64,000 nt of DNA from Mucilaginibacter flavus (GCF_030409315.1 NZ_JAUFPS010000097.1:149113-213112); one strand, 5' to 3'. Shown: positions 8,616 to 17,520, counted from the stretch's first letter. Program-made: numbers and translations. The notes: generated by a model not told the origin, from the sequence alone.

Positions 8616-8632
8616 TATTGCAATATTACGAT
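8616..8632. promoter_or_regulatory. Putative ArsR operator 1
   Basis: TATTGCAATATTACGAT lies directly upstream of the arsR start, in the divergent region between arsR and the DUF547 gene at 8709. It is nearly identical to 8245-8261. Position and repetition support an ArsR binding site that could control both directions. Confidence 0.6.
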
Positions 8633-8708
8633 GAATGATTTATAATTCCAAATAAATTCTTATTTCAGTTTCATAAAGCCATAAGAAATTTTATTACGTA
8701 ATTTATAT

Positions 8709-9506
8709 ATGCGTTTGAAACTTTCTTTTAAATCAACTTTAATGGTATTCTTCCTGTTGATCACGGTATCAGCCAACGCGCAACCGAAAACCATCAAAGC
8801 CCCAAACTACATCAAATTATCAGAAAACTTTCTCTACGCAGCTAAAACAGGCGATAGCACAACTGCATTTATCGATACCTTGAAAAATGCGGATCAAAAT
8901 GTTTTAGCCGGGCAGTTGAATAATGACCCTAAAAAACTGGCCTTCTGGCTAAACCTGTATAACGGTTTTACCCAGGTTATCTTAAAAAAAGACCCTGATC
9001 AATATAAAACGCGCGGTTCTTTCTTTTCCAGTAAGCAGATACACGTTGCCGGACAGGAATTAAGCTTGGACCTGATCGAGCATGGGATATTGCGGCATAG
9101 CAAGGTTAAATGGAGCGAAGGTTATTTGAGTAAGCTTTTCCCTTCCGGATTTGAAAAAAAGTTCCGGGTGGAAAACCTGGATTACCGTATCCATTTCGCG
9201 TTGAACTGCGGAGCTAAAAGCTGTCCGCCTATCGCTTTCTATGAACCGGAGCAATTAGACAAGCAGTTAAATGTGGCCGTCAAAACTTATTTAAAGGGAG
9301 AGGTAACTTACAATAAAGAGCAAAATACAGTGGATGTTCCGGCGCTCATGGGTTGGTTCCGCCATGATTTTGGGGGTAAAAAGGGAATGCTGGACATCTT
9401 GATCAAAAATAAGATCATCCCGGAAGGAACAAAGCCAATAATCCACTTTAAAAAGTACGACTGGAGTTTATATTTGAATAATTATAAATCGGAAAACAAT
9501 GGCTGA
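8709..9506 (+). CDS. DUF547 domain protein, exported
   Basis: 265-residue protein with an N-terminal signal (STLMVFFLLITVSANAQ). It carries the DUF547 signature (LAFWLNLYNGFTQVIL; LDLIEHGILR; DYRIHFALNCGAKSCPPIAFY). DUF547 proteins commonly accompany arsenosugar genes, but their reaction is unknown to me. The conserved Cys pair in NCGAKSC could be catalytic. It is the first gene of the plus-strand run, overlapping the peroxidase-like gene by 8 bases, and is divergent from arsR. Confidence 0.85.
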   Translation: MRLKLSFKSTLMVFFLLITVSANAQPKTIKAPNYIKLSENFLYAAKTGDSTTAFIDTLKNADQNVLAGQLNNDPKKLAFWLNLYNGFTQVILKKDPDQYKTRGSFFSSKQIHVAGQELSLDLIEHGILRHSKVKWSEGYLSKLFPSGFEKKFRVENLDYRIHFALNCGAKSCPPIAFYEPEQLDKQLNVAVKTYLKGEVTYNKEQNTVDVPALMGWFRHDFGGKKGMLDILIKNKIIPEGTKPIIHFKKYDWSLYLNNYKSENNG

Positions 9507-9834
9507 TCATTATTATAATGCCGAAGACCTCGGCAAGTTTGGGAATATCGGGGAATACCAAAAGGAAATGGCAGATAAGTTCTTCGCCTATTACGGTGAA
9601 GTGTTCAAAGATGGTGCGTTAACCGCGAAAGAAAAATCCTTGGTGGCTTTGGCGGTGGCCCATGCCGTCCAATGCCCTTATTGTATCGATGCGTACAGCA
9701 GCGATGCTTATGAGAAAGGTTATAGTGAAGCGCAAATGATGGAAGCGGTACACGTGGCTTCGGCCATCAAAGGCGGTGCGGTATTGGTACATGGTGTACA
9801 GATGATGAACAAAGTGAAAGCAATCAGCATGTAA
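9499..9834 (+). CDS. Arsenosugar biosynthesis-associated peroxidase-like (AhpD-fold) protein
   Basis: 111-residue carboxymuconolactone decarboxylase/AhpD-fold protein. The redox motif CPYCIDAY (CxxC) follows VALAVAHAVQ, and the end is HVASAIKGGAVLVHGVQMM. It overlaps the upstream DUF547 gene and its stop abuts the arsS start, so the three are almost certainly co-transcribed. A thiol redox role in arsenosugar synthesis is inferred from this association. Confidence 0.87.
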   Translation: MADHYYNAEDLGKFGNIGEYQKEMADKFFAYYGEVFKDGALTAKEKSLVALAVAHAVQCPYCIDAYSSDAYEKGYSEAQMMEAVHVASAIKGGAVLVHGVQMMNKVKAISM

Positions 9835-10883
9835 TGATTAAATCACTTAAAGTCCTGCAAAACCCTTTAGCCAACAGTGCTTATCAACTGGACATTTTAG
9901 AACATGATCCGAAGCACCAGCACGCTTCCTTCAAAGATAAAGTCGCTGCTATCGGGCTGTTTCCATTGTTGGCTGGTGGTGTGGAGATCTTCCAGGTGAA
10001 CATGGGTAAAATGTGTAACCAGGTTTGTAAACATTGCCACGTAGATGCCGGGCCTGACCGCAAAGAGATCATGACCAGGGAAACCATGCAGTTGTGCCTG
10101 AATGTGTTAGCAGGTTCCCCCATCAAAATTGTTGACCTAACGGGTGGTGCCCCTGAACTCAACCCTGATTTTAGATGGTTTGTGGAGCAGATCAAAGCAT
10201 TAGGAAAGCATATTATTGTGCGCTGTAATCTCACGATTATCTTAGCTAATAAACGTTTCCACGATCTCCCTGAATTTTTTAAACTGCACCGGATCGAAGT
10301 AGTTTCCTCCTTACCCAGCTTTACACAGGATAGAACGGATAAACAGCGTGGTGACGGCGTATTTGAAGACTCCATTAAAGCCTTACAAATGTTAAATGCC
10401 GTGGGCTACGGCCTTGCTGATACCGGCCTAACTCTTAACCTTGTTTATAACCCGGCTGGTGCATTCTTACCGCCATCGCAGGATGCGCTGGAAAAAGAAT
10501 ATAAATTTGAGCTGATGAAAAAATACAACATCAGTTTCAATAACCTTTTTGCCATTACCAATATGCCCATCAGCCGCTATCTGGATTATCTTTTGACAAC
10601 CAACAACTACGATAAGTATATGGAAAAACTGATCAGCGCGTTCAATCCTGCCGCTGTCAACAATGTGATGTGTCGCAATACCATCTCTGTTGGATGGGAC
10701 GGCTATTTATACGATTGTGATTTTAACCAAATGCTCGACCTGAAAGTTACGCCAATAACCTCGCAGCACTTATCCGTTTTTGATTTGAGTTTATTGCAAA
10801 ACAGGGAGATCATTTTGAAACAGCACTGCTACGGCTGTACCGCGGGTGCGGGATCAAGTTGCGGCGGCGCAGTCGCCGAATAA
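9834..10883 (+). CDS. arsS: Arsenosugar biosynthesis radical SAM protein ArsS
   Basis: Radical S-adenosylmethionine enzyme of 349 residues. It has the CxxxCxxC iron-sulfur motif at Cys61, Cys65 and Cys68 (CNQVCKHCHVDAGP), a GGAPELNP SAM-binding segment, and a Cys-rich C-terminal domain (MCRNTISVGWDGYLYDCDF; HCYGCTAGAGSSCGG). In known ArsS proteins the enzyme joins a SAM-derived deoxyadenosyl group to dimethylarsenite on the route to arsenosugars. The gene follows the peroxidase-like gene with a one-base stop/start overlap and overlaps the glycosyltransferase gene downstream. Confidence 0.93.
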   Translation: MIKSLKVLQNPLANSAYQLDILEHDPKHQHASFKDKVAAIGLFPLLAGGVEIFQVNMGKMCNQVCKHCHVDAGPDRKEIMTRETMQLCLNVLAGSPIKIVDLTGGAPELNPDFRWFVEQIKALGKHIIVRCNLTIILANKRFHDLPEFFKLHRIEVVSSLPSFTQDRTDKQRGDGVFEDSIKALQMLNAVGYGLADTGLTLNLVYNPAGAFLPPSQDALEKEYKFELMKKYNISFNNLFAITNMPISRYLDYLLTTNNYDKYMEKLISAFNPAAVNNVMCRNTISVGWDGYLYDCDFNQMLDLKVTPITSQHLSVFDLSLLQNREIILKQHCYGCTAGAGSSCGGAVAE

Positions 10884-11497
10884 GTATGACCGATATTACT
10901 CCCTTAAACACCGCGCTGATCCTATTTGTACGCCACCCGGAACTGGGTAAAGTTAAAACCCGGCTGGCGAGGGTGATCGGTGATGAAAAAGCATTGTCTG
11001 TTTACAATTTATTACTTGGCCATACCCGCCAGGTCACGATACCCTTAAACTGCCGCAAATTCGTCTATTACACTAATCAGGTAGTCGAACACGATATTTG
11101 GACATTCCCTGGCTTTACTAAAAGGCAGCAATTCGGGGAGGATCTGGGCGCAAGGATGTCCAACGCTTTCAAAGAACTTTTTGAACAGGGTTTTAAAAGG
11201 GTGATGATCATTGGTAGTGATTGTTATCAATTACAAACGGCAGTACTTGAACAGGCTATATCCACTTTGGCCGGTAGCGAAGTCGTGATAGGTCCTACGT
11301 TCGACGGCGGTTATTACCTCATAGGTTCAAACCGGTACATCCCTGAATTATTTATCGGTAAAGCCTGGAGTACTGACCAGGTAATCGATCAGACCATAGC
11401 TACTGTCAACCAATTGCAATTAAGCTACAGTTTGCTGGAAAAGCTGCATGACGTGGATGAAGCGGCGGATTTGGAACTAAACGGAATTTCAGTTTAG
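10859..11497 (+). CDS. TIGR04282-type arsenosugar glycosyltransferase
   Basis: 212-residue nucleotidyl/glycosyltransferase-like protein (cofC/GT-A fold). Its signature is LFVRHPELGKVKTRLARVIG at the N-terminus, followed by RVMIIGSDCYQL and VVIGPTFDGGYYLIG. This family pairs with TIGR04283 transferases in arsenosugar clusters. The start at 10859 overlaps arsS by 25 bases; an ATG at 10886 (MTDITPLNTALILF) would remove the overlap and looks more natural. It converges on the next gene, with 4 bases shared. Confidence 0.85.
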   Translation: MRRRSRRISMTDITPLNTALILFVRHPELGKVKTRLARVIGDEKALSVYNLLLGHTRQVTIPLNCRKFVYYTNQVVEHDIWTFPGFTKRQQFGEDLGARMSNAFKELFEQGFKRVMIIGSDCYQLQTAVLEQAISTLAGSEVVIGPTFDGGYYLIGSNRYIPELFIGKAWSTDQVIDQTIATVNQLQLSYSLLEKLHDVDEAADLELNGISV

Positions 11498-12186
11498 CGG
11501 TAGTTCAGCAGCTCCTTATACTTCAAAACCATACTTTCCTGGCTTGCCCCTTTTTGATACATCCTGACAATGGTGTAGTTAGCCTTTTGGACTGTAAACC
11601 AGCCATTGGTATCATATTTCCTGGCAGAGATCAGTACCGGTTTTGTAATGATCTTATATTTCCCCCTTTTTCTTGCCCTCGCGCAAAATTCAAACTCTTC
11701 CATGATCTTCATCGTGCCGTCAAATCCGCCGGCTTGCTCAAACAGGTCTTTTTTGATGAACAGGGTTTGATCCCCGCCCATCCCGCCGAACGTGTCCAGG
11801 CGGCTCAATAGGGCATTTAATTTAAGCAGCCAACTTGTGCTGTCATAGGTAGAAAGATACCGGCCCATATCATAACCGTTTTTAACGGCATTGGCAATAT
11901 CTGTCATATAGGTTTCAGGCGGCAGCGTATCGGCATGAACGAAATAAAGCAGGTCGCCTTTAGCCAGCGATGCGCCAAAATTCATTTGTGCCGCCCTCCC
12001 TTTTTGAGGCGATAAAACAGCCATCGCTCCGGAGGCTTTCGCAATGTTGAGGGTTTGATCGGTGCTGCCGCCATCACATACAATGATCTCCTGCAAACTA
12101 TCATAACCAAAGCGGGTTAAATAACTAAGTAATTGGCCGATGTTTCCGGCTTCGTTATATACAGGAATAATTACGCTAACTTTCAT
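11494..12186 (-). CDS. TIGR04283-type arsenosugar GT2 glycosyltransferase
   Basis: Family 2 glycosyltransferase of 230 residues. It has the N-terminal nucleotide-binding stretch VSVIIPVYNEAGNIG, EIIVCDGGSTDQT, QKGRAAQMNFGA, and a metal-binding site in YFVHADTLPP. It probably transfers a sugar onto the arsenical intermediate. It is convergent with the TIGR04282 gene and divergent from the TlpA-like gene at 12234. Confidence 0.87.
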   Translation of the reverse strand: MKVSVIIPVYNEAGNIGQLLSYLTRFGYDSLQEIIVCDGGSTDQTLNIAKASGAMAVLSPQKGRAAQMNFGASLAKGDLLYFVHADTLPPETYMTDIANAVKNGYDMGRYLSTYDSTSWLLKLNALLSRLDTFGGMGGDQTLFIKKDLFEQAGGFDGTMKIMEEFEFCARARKRGKYKIITKPVLISARKYDTNGWFTVQKANYTIVRMYQKGASQESMVLKYKELLNYR

Positions 12187-12242
12187 CTCTCAATTGAAAT
12201 TTACGTATATCATTCCATACCGGATGAATTAATTTGAAAGTC

Positions 12243-12719
12243 ATGAAAAATAAGATCTTATATACTTTAGCTTTTTGCTTGCTTTTATCTTTCCATTTAA
12301 AAGCTCAGCAAGTTAAACTAATTACCGTTTCGCAACTGGAAAGCCGTATCAGACAAGGGAAAGATACAACGTATGTGATCAACTTTTGGGCCACCTGGTG
12401 CAAACCCTGTGTTAAAGAACTGCCTGAATTTGAAAAATTCAAAACGTCGGTCAAGGGTAAACCTATTAAAGTTATCCTGATCAGTGCCGATCTTAGATCC
12501 AAACTGGAAAGCGGGGTGCAGCCTTTTGTAAAGGCGCACCAATTAACCGGCGAGGTTTACTTACTCAACGAAGACCCAAATTCATACAACGAAAAGATCA
12601 GTGCTGATTGGTCTGGTGCGCTACCCGGAACGTTGATCGTGAAAAATGGCAAAAGGAAGTTTCACGAAGCCGCTTATTCTTATGATGAGCTGGTCGCGGC
12701 TGTCAGGCAGGTTGATTGA
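12243..12719 (+). CDS. TlpA/ResA-like exported thioredoxin
   Basis: Thioredoxin-fold protein with signal peptide (ILYTLAFCLLLSFHLKAQ) and the redox motif FWATWCKPCVKELPEF (WCxxC). The start at 12243 (MKNKILYT) gives a standard signal; the frame also opens at 12234. It is predicted to work outside the cytoplasm as a thiol-disulfide protein, possibly keeping arsenic enzymes or ligands reduced. It converges on the epimerase gene with a 17-base overlap. Confidence 0.85.
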   Translation: MKNKILYTLAFCLLLSFHLKAQQVKLITVSQLESRIRQGKDTTYVINFWATWCKPCVKELPEFEKFKTSVKGKPIKVILISADLRSKLESGVQPFVKAHQLTGEVYLLNEDPNSYNEKISADWSGALPGTLIVKNGKRKFHEAAYSYDELVAAVRQVD

Positions 12720-13692
12720 GCCAGTCCAGCGTTTTACTTACCCCTTCTTTTAACGGGGTTATCGTGTAACCTATTTCCTGTTCGGCCTTTTTGGAAGTTA
12801 CAATCCACTGCTTGGTGTATTTCCTCACAAACGGCGGGGTGATCATGGGTTGTTTCCCAAACAGACGAGCCATCATTAATTGTATCCTGGAAAGAAACAG
12901 CATAACCGGTAAAGGAACATTGTACATTTTTCTTTTTACTCCTGTAAGTTCATCCACCAGGCTAAAAAACTCATTGTATGTGGCATTCACCCCACCCAAC
13001 AAATAACGTTCGCCGGGTTTGGCTTTTTCCATTGCGGCTATCAGTCCGTTTATCGTATCATCAATATATACATAGTTGCCGATGCTATTTCCATTGCAAG
13101 GTTTAATTTTCCAATGGCCGCTCACATACATTTTCATTAACCTCGTGAATCCATTGCTTTCGGTTAATAATCCGGGACCATACACCCGGCTGGGATTCAC
13201 AATGATGCCACGGATACCCCTCGGAATATAAGTTTTGATCAGTTGCTCCGCAGCTACTTTACTTTGTTCATAAAGCGTTTCCAATTTAGGATCAGTGTTG
13301 GTCAATTCGCACACAGGTTCACCGTCCTTAGAATCCCCGACAACCCCAGCCGTTGAGGTGAACAGCACGTCGGTTATACCTGCTGTCAAACAGGCATCTA
13401 AAACATTTTTCAGCCCGTTCACATTGATCTGATGAAAGCTTCGGGGATTTTTATGCCATACCGAAGCTAATGCCGCCAGGTGGTAGACCTGCCCGCAGCC
13501 AGTCATGGCAGTTAACAGGGAAACCGGATCTAAAATATCCCCGGTAAATAACAGGATATTGGAATGATCCAGTAAAGATTTTCCTTTCTGCGCATCTCGC
13601 ACCAGCGCGTGGATTGTATGCCCATCATCGGCTAACTGTATAGCCAGCTTTTGGCCGATATAGCCGGTAACGCCTGTAATAAATATTTTCAT
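12703..13692 (-). CDS. NAD-dependent epimerase/dehydratase (extended SDR)
   Basis: 329-residue Rossmann-fold enzyme. N-terminal GxxGxxG is in FITGVTGYIGQKLA. The catalytic motif is YEQSKVAAE (YxxxK), with an upstream LFTSTAGVVG strand. The closest look is to dihydroflavonol/cinnamoyl reductase-type or sugar epimerases. It is co-oriented with arsM 12 bases upstream, so it probably belongs to the arsenosugar cluster and may act on the sugar moiety. The exact reaction is unknown. Confidence 0.82.
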   Translation of the reverse strand: MKIFITGVTGYIGQKLAIQLADDGHTIHALVRDAQKGKSLLDHSNILLFTGDILDPVSLLTAMTGCGQVYHLAALASVWHKNPRSFHQINVNGLKNVLDACLTAGITDVLFTSTAGVVGDSKDGEPVCELTNTDPKLETLYEQSKVAAEQLIKTYIPRGIRGIIVNPSRVYGPGLLTESNGFTRLMKMYVSGHWKIKPCNGNSIGNYVYIDDTINGLIAAMEKAKPGERYLLGGVNATYNEFFSLVDELTGVKRKMYNVPLPVMLFLSRIQLMMARLFGKQPMITPPFVRKYTKQWIVTSKKAEQEIGYTITPLKEGVSKTLDWLNQPA

Positions 13693-13704
13693 CGGCTGTA
13701 TCGA

Positions 13705-14676
13705 TTAGCAACAGCCTCCGCCGTCATAAAACCAGGTAGAGTTGGAGATAAAAATATCATCCCGCTTCAGTGCTGCCAAATTCCCGGCAGTCTTGTCGCA
13801 AACAGCTAAGGGCTGGTTAGGCATCAAAACATGGCCTTTTTCATCATCGAAATACTCCTTTTCACCATAATAGATAGCCGCCTTTCCGGTAAATATACAG
13901 GGGCCGTCAGCGGGCATGGGGTCTTTGATGGCGCAGACTTCCACGCTTTCGATATACAACAATTCCTCGGTAGGATACTGGCCCGGAGCCAAAATCCGGT
14001 ATGGCCTTTTAGCCCTGATCTCTATGGTGCCGAAACCGATATCGGTTATACTTTTGATGTAATCATTTAAAGTTAATGAACCGGTAAGGCATAAGGCCCT
14101 TAACCGATCATCATTCCGTAAGGCTTCGCTCATGGGTTGGTCGCAAACCGGATCAGACATGACCAAACGCCCGCCAGGCTTTAACACCCGGTATATTTCA
14201 TTTAATGCCTGTTTCAAATCGTTCTCCTTGAAAATATTGAATAGACAGTTTTGACCGGCAACGTCTATGGAATTATCCGCTACAGGAAGCGCTAAAGCAG
14301 ATCCCTTGCGCAGATCAATAAATTCTTTTTTGAACCAGGAATTTAATTTTTCCGCTTCCAGTAAATTGTCGGCACAGCTTTGCAGCATCTCATCCACAAT
14401 GTCAACCCCTATAACTCCTTGCTTGTTTCGGTTGAAATAGGAAAACTGCAATAGCTCCATACCACCGCCAACACCGACGTAAAGTATGGTTGGATCATTA
14501 GCCAGGTCATTGGCGCTTACTATGGAACCACAGCCATAATTCATTTCCTGCATGATCTTCGGTATTTCCAGCCCCGGAAAGGCATTCATGGGAGTCGTGG
14601 TACAGCAAAGGCCAACATCAGGCTTTAATGCGGCATCGCGGTATACATTTATCGTTTCATCAAGGTAATTGTCCAT
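13705..14676 (-). CDS. arsM: Arsenite methyltransferase ArsM of arsenosugar cluster
   Basis: Class I SAM-dependent methyltransferase of 323 residues. The SAM loop is ILYVGVGGGMELLQF, with acidic VDIVDEML after it, and a later LKPGGRLVMSDPV. Cysteines that can bind As(III) are seen at GLCCTTTP near the N-terminus and GGGCC at the very end. It methylates arsenite to the dimethyl form used by ArsS. It is transcribed with the epimerase and divergent from the desaturase-like gene. Confidence 0.9.
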   Translation of the reverse strand: MDNYLDETINVYRDAALKPDVGLCCTTTPMNAFPGLEIPKIMQEMNYGCGSIVSANDLANDPTILYVGVGGGMELLQFSYFNRNKQGVIGVDIVDEMLQSCADNLLEAEKLNSWFKKEFIDLRKGSALALPVADNSIDVAGQNCLFNIFKENDLKQALNEIYRVLKPGGRLVMSDPVCDQPMSEALRNDDRLRALCLTGSLTLNDYIKSITDIGFGTIEIRAKRPYRILAPGQYPTEELLYIESVEVCAIKDPMPADGPCIFTGKAAIYYGEKEYFDDEKGHVLMPNQPLAVCDKTAGNLAALKRDDIFISNSTWFYDGGGCC

Positions 14677-14882
14677 AGTTCCTGTAATTCTAAAAGATAT
14701 ACGCTGTTCATCGGCTGACGGCTTTTTAAAAAGACGAAATTCCCAGCATCATAGAAACAAATAAAACCTTTGATGGTGGTTTCATCGTAATTCAAAATTG
14801 AAGATATAGGATAAAGTTGGATTTATGAATTATAAACAAGCGTCTTTTACGCTTAACTTTAGCTATCTCGTAAATTGAGGCT

Positions 14883-15584
14883 ATGAATACTATTATACAG
14901 TCCCTGGCGGTTGGCTTTGTTTTTATACTGGCCTACATTGCGGAACATTTATTCCCGCAAAGGCAGGAGTTGCTGAAAGATGATCACGATTTAAAAAATA
15001 TCAAGGTGGGCCTGGTCAATCTGGTATTTTCATTTGTAAGTGGTTATTACCTGCAAAAGCTGATGGGTTATACTTCAATAAGGGGCATTGGCCTGATCCC
15101 TTTTGCCAAAATCCCTACATTATTATCCATAGTGCTCCAAATACTTTGTATCGATCTTTTTGTTTACTGGTGGCACCGTATCAATCACAAAATCCCATTA
15201 TTTTGGAAATTCCATAAATTCCATCACGAGGATGAACGGATGAATAGCACTACGGCTGTCCGGTTTCATACGGTTGAATTGTTTTTTTCAGTAATTGCCA
15301 AAGCGGTATTTCTTATATTAATGGGCATAACCGTTACGGGACTGGTCGCTTACGGGATTTTGTTCTTTCCTGTAGTATTGCTGGTCCACTCCAATATCAG
15401 GATCAGTCAAAAAGCTGACTTTTTATTAAGGAAAATGATCATTAGTCCACTAATGCACCGGATACATCACTCAAATGTCGTAGTTGAAACTAACTCCAAT
15501 TATGGATCGGTCTTTCCGTTTTGGGATAGGATGTTTAAAAGTTATAAAAAGGTTACTTCGACCCCAATCAAGTTTGGACTATAG
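14883..15584 (+). CDS. Sterol desaturase/fatty acid hydroxylase-family membrane enzyme
   Basis: 233-residue membrane protein with four or more hydrophobic segments. The diiron histidine motifs are visible: YWWHRINHKIP, WKFHKFHHEDE and MHRIHHSN. It would hydroxylate or desaturate a lipid. It lies divergent from arsM at the edge of the arsenosugar cluster, so an arsenolipid or membrane adaptation role is possible, but this is inference. Confidence 0.85.
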   Translation: MNTIIQSLAVGFVFILAYIAEHLFPQRQELLKDDHDLKNIKVGLVNLVFSFVSGYYLQKLMGYTSIRGIGLIPFAKIPTLLSIVLQILCIDLFVYWWHRINHKIPLFWKFHKFHHEDERMNSTTAVRFHTVELFFSVIAKAVFLILMGITVTGLVAYGILFFPVVLLVHSNIRISQKADFLLRKMIISPLMHRIHHSNVVVETNSNYGSVFPFWDRMFKSYKKVTSTPIKFGL

Positions 15585-15666
15585 GAATATATTTATAGAG
15601 GCTTTTCTCATCAATAATTCTATTGGTGACGAGCAAATTAGTATATTTGTATAGTCAATAGGGCGT

Positions 15667-15728
15667 GTTACCTATGTAACTACCTTAAACAACGACAACT
15701 AAAGCAAATCATTGAAATTCAATGATTT
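15667..15728. repeat. Two small inverted repeats at recombinase end (possible att site)
   Basis: GTTAC-CTAT-GTAAC lies at 15667-15680, and an 11-bp perfect inverted repeat (AAATCATTGAA around a single A) lies at 15706-15728, covering the recombinase stop codon. Serine-recombinase attachment sites contain inverted-repeat half-sites, and the position next to the integrase gene fits. No second copy was found in the window. Confidence 0.35.
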
Positions 15729-17275
15729 AAGGAAATAGGTTCGAGCCCAGGTGGGCGCACCCAAGTGGGCAAGACTGAATTTTCAGCTCTTGCCCTTATT
15801 TTTTTACCACTTAAGCTATTGGAAATCAAGTAAGTAAGTTCGATAACTTCATTGATTCTTGTGGTTCGATGTTGGTGTCCGTCAAAATGCAGTTTTTCGG
15901 GGTACATCGAACCAATAATCGCCCTTCTACCTTCATTATCAGCATTTTGATACATACTAGAGATATTGGCAATAACCTTGATTGCCTTGCTAAGGAACAT
16001 ATCAACCTGGACAGGGTTCGCAGCAAAATCCGATAGTCTTGCTTCAAGTTTGTTTAAAGCAACTTCCGTTTCTCTTTTGATCAAGGCGTAATCTTCAGGT
16101 TCAATCTTTGAGGTCAACATAAACTCCCGGGCTTTTTTCAATCGCTCATTCTGTTCGTCAATTTGCTTAAGCAAGGTTTTCCTGTCATTTTTGCTTTCGT
16201 TGTTTTCATTATTGTAAACGTCAAGCAACACAGCCTCGCACAACTCCTTCATTGACAAGTCAAGCGTATATTTTTTGAGTTCATCTACAAATGCATCATT
16301 GACATCTTCAGCTTTGTAACGGCATCCGCATTGCGATGAGCAATGGTAGTAATAGTAATATTGTTTTCGTCCTTTTGATGCACTCCCAGTGAGTATCCTT
16401 GAACACCGGGAACATAATAAGAACCCGCGTAACGGGAGTTCATCCATGGACGTAATCTTTATACCGGCCTTCCTTTTACGACCATTCAACGCATCCTGTA
16501 CGTCATTATAAAGACGTTCGGATATCAATGGCTCATGTTGCCCGTGAACTAAATATGTTTCCTCGTTTTTGTATTTAGGCATCGTTATTTTTCCATAGTA
16601 AACGGGATTTCGTATTGCTATCAAGAAATTATTTTTTCCGCACTTCAAACCCCTCTCACGGGCTACTTTCCAGATTTGCTCTGATGAAAATTCGGATGTG
16701 GCTAATTGTTGAAAGCACCATTTAAGAATTGCACTTTCAGGTTCCTTCGGGCAAATATATTTCCGCCCATTTTCAGCCGTTTTGTTAATGTAGCCTATAG
16801 GAGCGGATGCCATCCAGCGACCTTCCTTTCTTGCTCGTCGCATGCCATGAAATACATTTAATGCCCTTCGATCATTTTCAACTTCCGGTGCGGCTAAATA
16901 AATAGCAAGCATCATCTTGTTTTCTGGTATGCTTAAATCAAGGGGTTGTTCTATAGCCTGCGGTTCAATACCTAAGTTGTGAAGGATGTTCATCATCTGA
17001 TAAGCATCCCCGGCATTTCTGCTGAATCTGTCCCATTTGGTAAATAAAATCAAATCTACATGGCGACCCTTAGTTTTTTTAAGTTCCGCTAACATCGTTT
17101 GCCACTGCGGACGTATAAAGGTCTTTGCCGAGTGGTCTTCAAAGATGGTTTTGCGGATACTTATTTTATTAATCTCGCAGTACTTGCGCAATACCTCTTC
17201 CTGGCTACGTTGAGAGTATCCCTTATCTGCCTGTTCATCAGTGCTAACCCTGATATATAGATCTGCTATTTTCAT
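15719..17275 (-). CDS. Large serine recombinase (site-specific integrase)
   Basis: 518-residue large serine recombinase that should integrate and excise the element. The N-terminal resolvase domain has ADLYIRVSTDEQADKGYSQ (catalytic Ser in RVSTDEQ) and TKWDRFSRN. The recombinase domain follows (APIGYINK...). A zinc-ribbon has four Cys (CSRCSRIL and SSQCGC), and a coiled-coil segment lies near 350-400. The C-terminal 20 or so residues (PTWVRPPGLEP) are the antisense of a tRNA-3'-end-like sequence, so the gene probably runs into the attachment site. It overlaps the upstream 82-residue ORF by an ATGA. Confidence 0.93.
   Translation of the reverse strand: MKIADLYIRVSTDEQADKGYSQRSQEEVLRKYCEINKISIRKTIFEDHSAKTFIRPQWQTMLAELKKTKGRHVDLILFTKWDRFSRNAGDAYQMMNILHNLGIEPQAIEQPLDLSIPENKMMLAIYLAAPEVENDRRALNVFHGMRRARKEGRWMASAPIGYINKTAENGRKYICPKEPESAILKWCFQQLATSEFSSEQIWKVARERGLKCGKNNFLIAIRNPVYYGKITMPKYKNEETYLVHGQHEPLISERLYNDVQDALNGRKRKAGIKITSMDELPLRGFLLCSRCSRILTGSASKGRKQYYYYYHCSSQCGCRYKAEDVNDAFVDELKKYTLDLSMKELCEAVLLDVYNNENNESKNDRKTLLKQIDEQNERLKKAREFMLTSKIEPEDYALIKRETEVALNKLEARLSDFAANPVQVDMFLSKAIKVIANISSMYQNADNEGRRAIIGSMYPEKLHFDGHQHRTTRINEVIELTYLISNSLSGKKIRARAENSVLPTWVRPPGLEPISLNH
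15738..15762 (+). other. tRNA 3'-end-like fragment
   Basis: GGTTCGAGCCC followed by AGGTGGGCGCACC has the T-loop pattern TTCRANY and a 3' T-stem/acceptor strand, but the preceding bases do not pair to complete a T-stem and no tRNA body lies upstream. It looks like a displaced tRNA 3' end left by site-specific integration. It is read in antisense by the recombinase C-terminus. Confidence 0.5.
15767..15806 (+). terminator. Rho-independent terminator after tRNA-like fragment
   Basis: GGGCAAG-A-CTGAA pairs with TTCAG-CTCTTGCCC across a two-base loop, with one bulge, and is followed by TTATTTTTTT. It faces the plus strand directly after the tRNA-like 3' end, as expected for the terminator of the original tRNA gene. 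It is embedded in the recombinase reading frame. Confidence 0.6.
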
Positions 17276-17520
17276 ATCTTAACATTCTGATTTACAACTA
17301 ATTTAGCTAAAAAATACATCATTTCCAAGATTTTTTCAGCTTCTTTTTCACTTACTTCGCGTCCATTTTTTTTAAGTATGGCAATGGCTTGCGCGGTAGT
17401 AACATTCCTTTTTTCGGAAGATCCGGCCTTCATGTCTGAATAATAAGAAGGTGCGTCTGATCGGTAATCACGGATCGCCTGTAACAATACCAGGCGGTGT
17501 CCCGACGAATAAGATGGCAT
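17272..17520 (-). CDS. Small accessory protein upstream of recombinase
   Basis: 82-residue protein of unknown function, sharing ATGA with the recombinase start, which supports translational coupling. It is helical and charged (TTAQAIAILKKNGREVSEKEAEKILEMMYFLAKL), with no signal peptide. It may be a recombination directionality factor or regulator, but I do not recognise a domain. Confidence 0.6.
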   Translation of the reverse strand: MPSYSSGHRLVLLQAIRDYRSDAPSYYSDMKAGSSEKRNVTTAQAIAILKKNGREVSEKEAEKILEMMYFLAKLVVNQNVKI

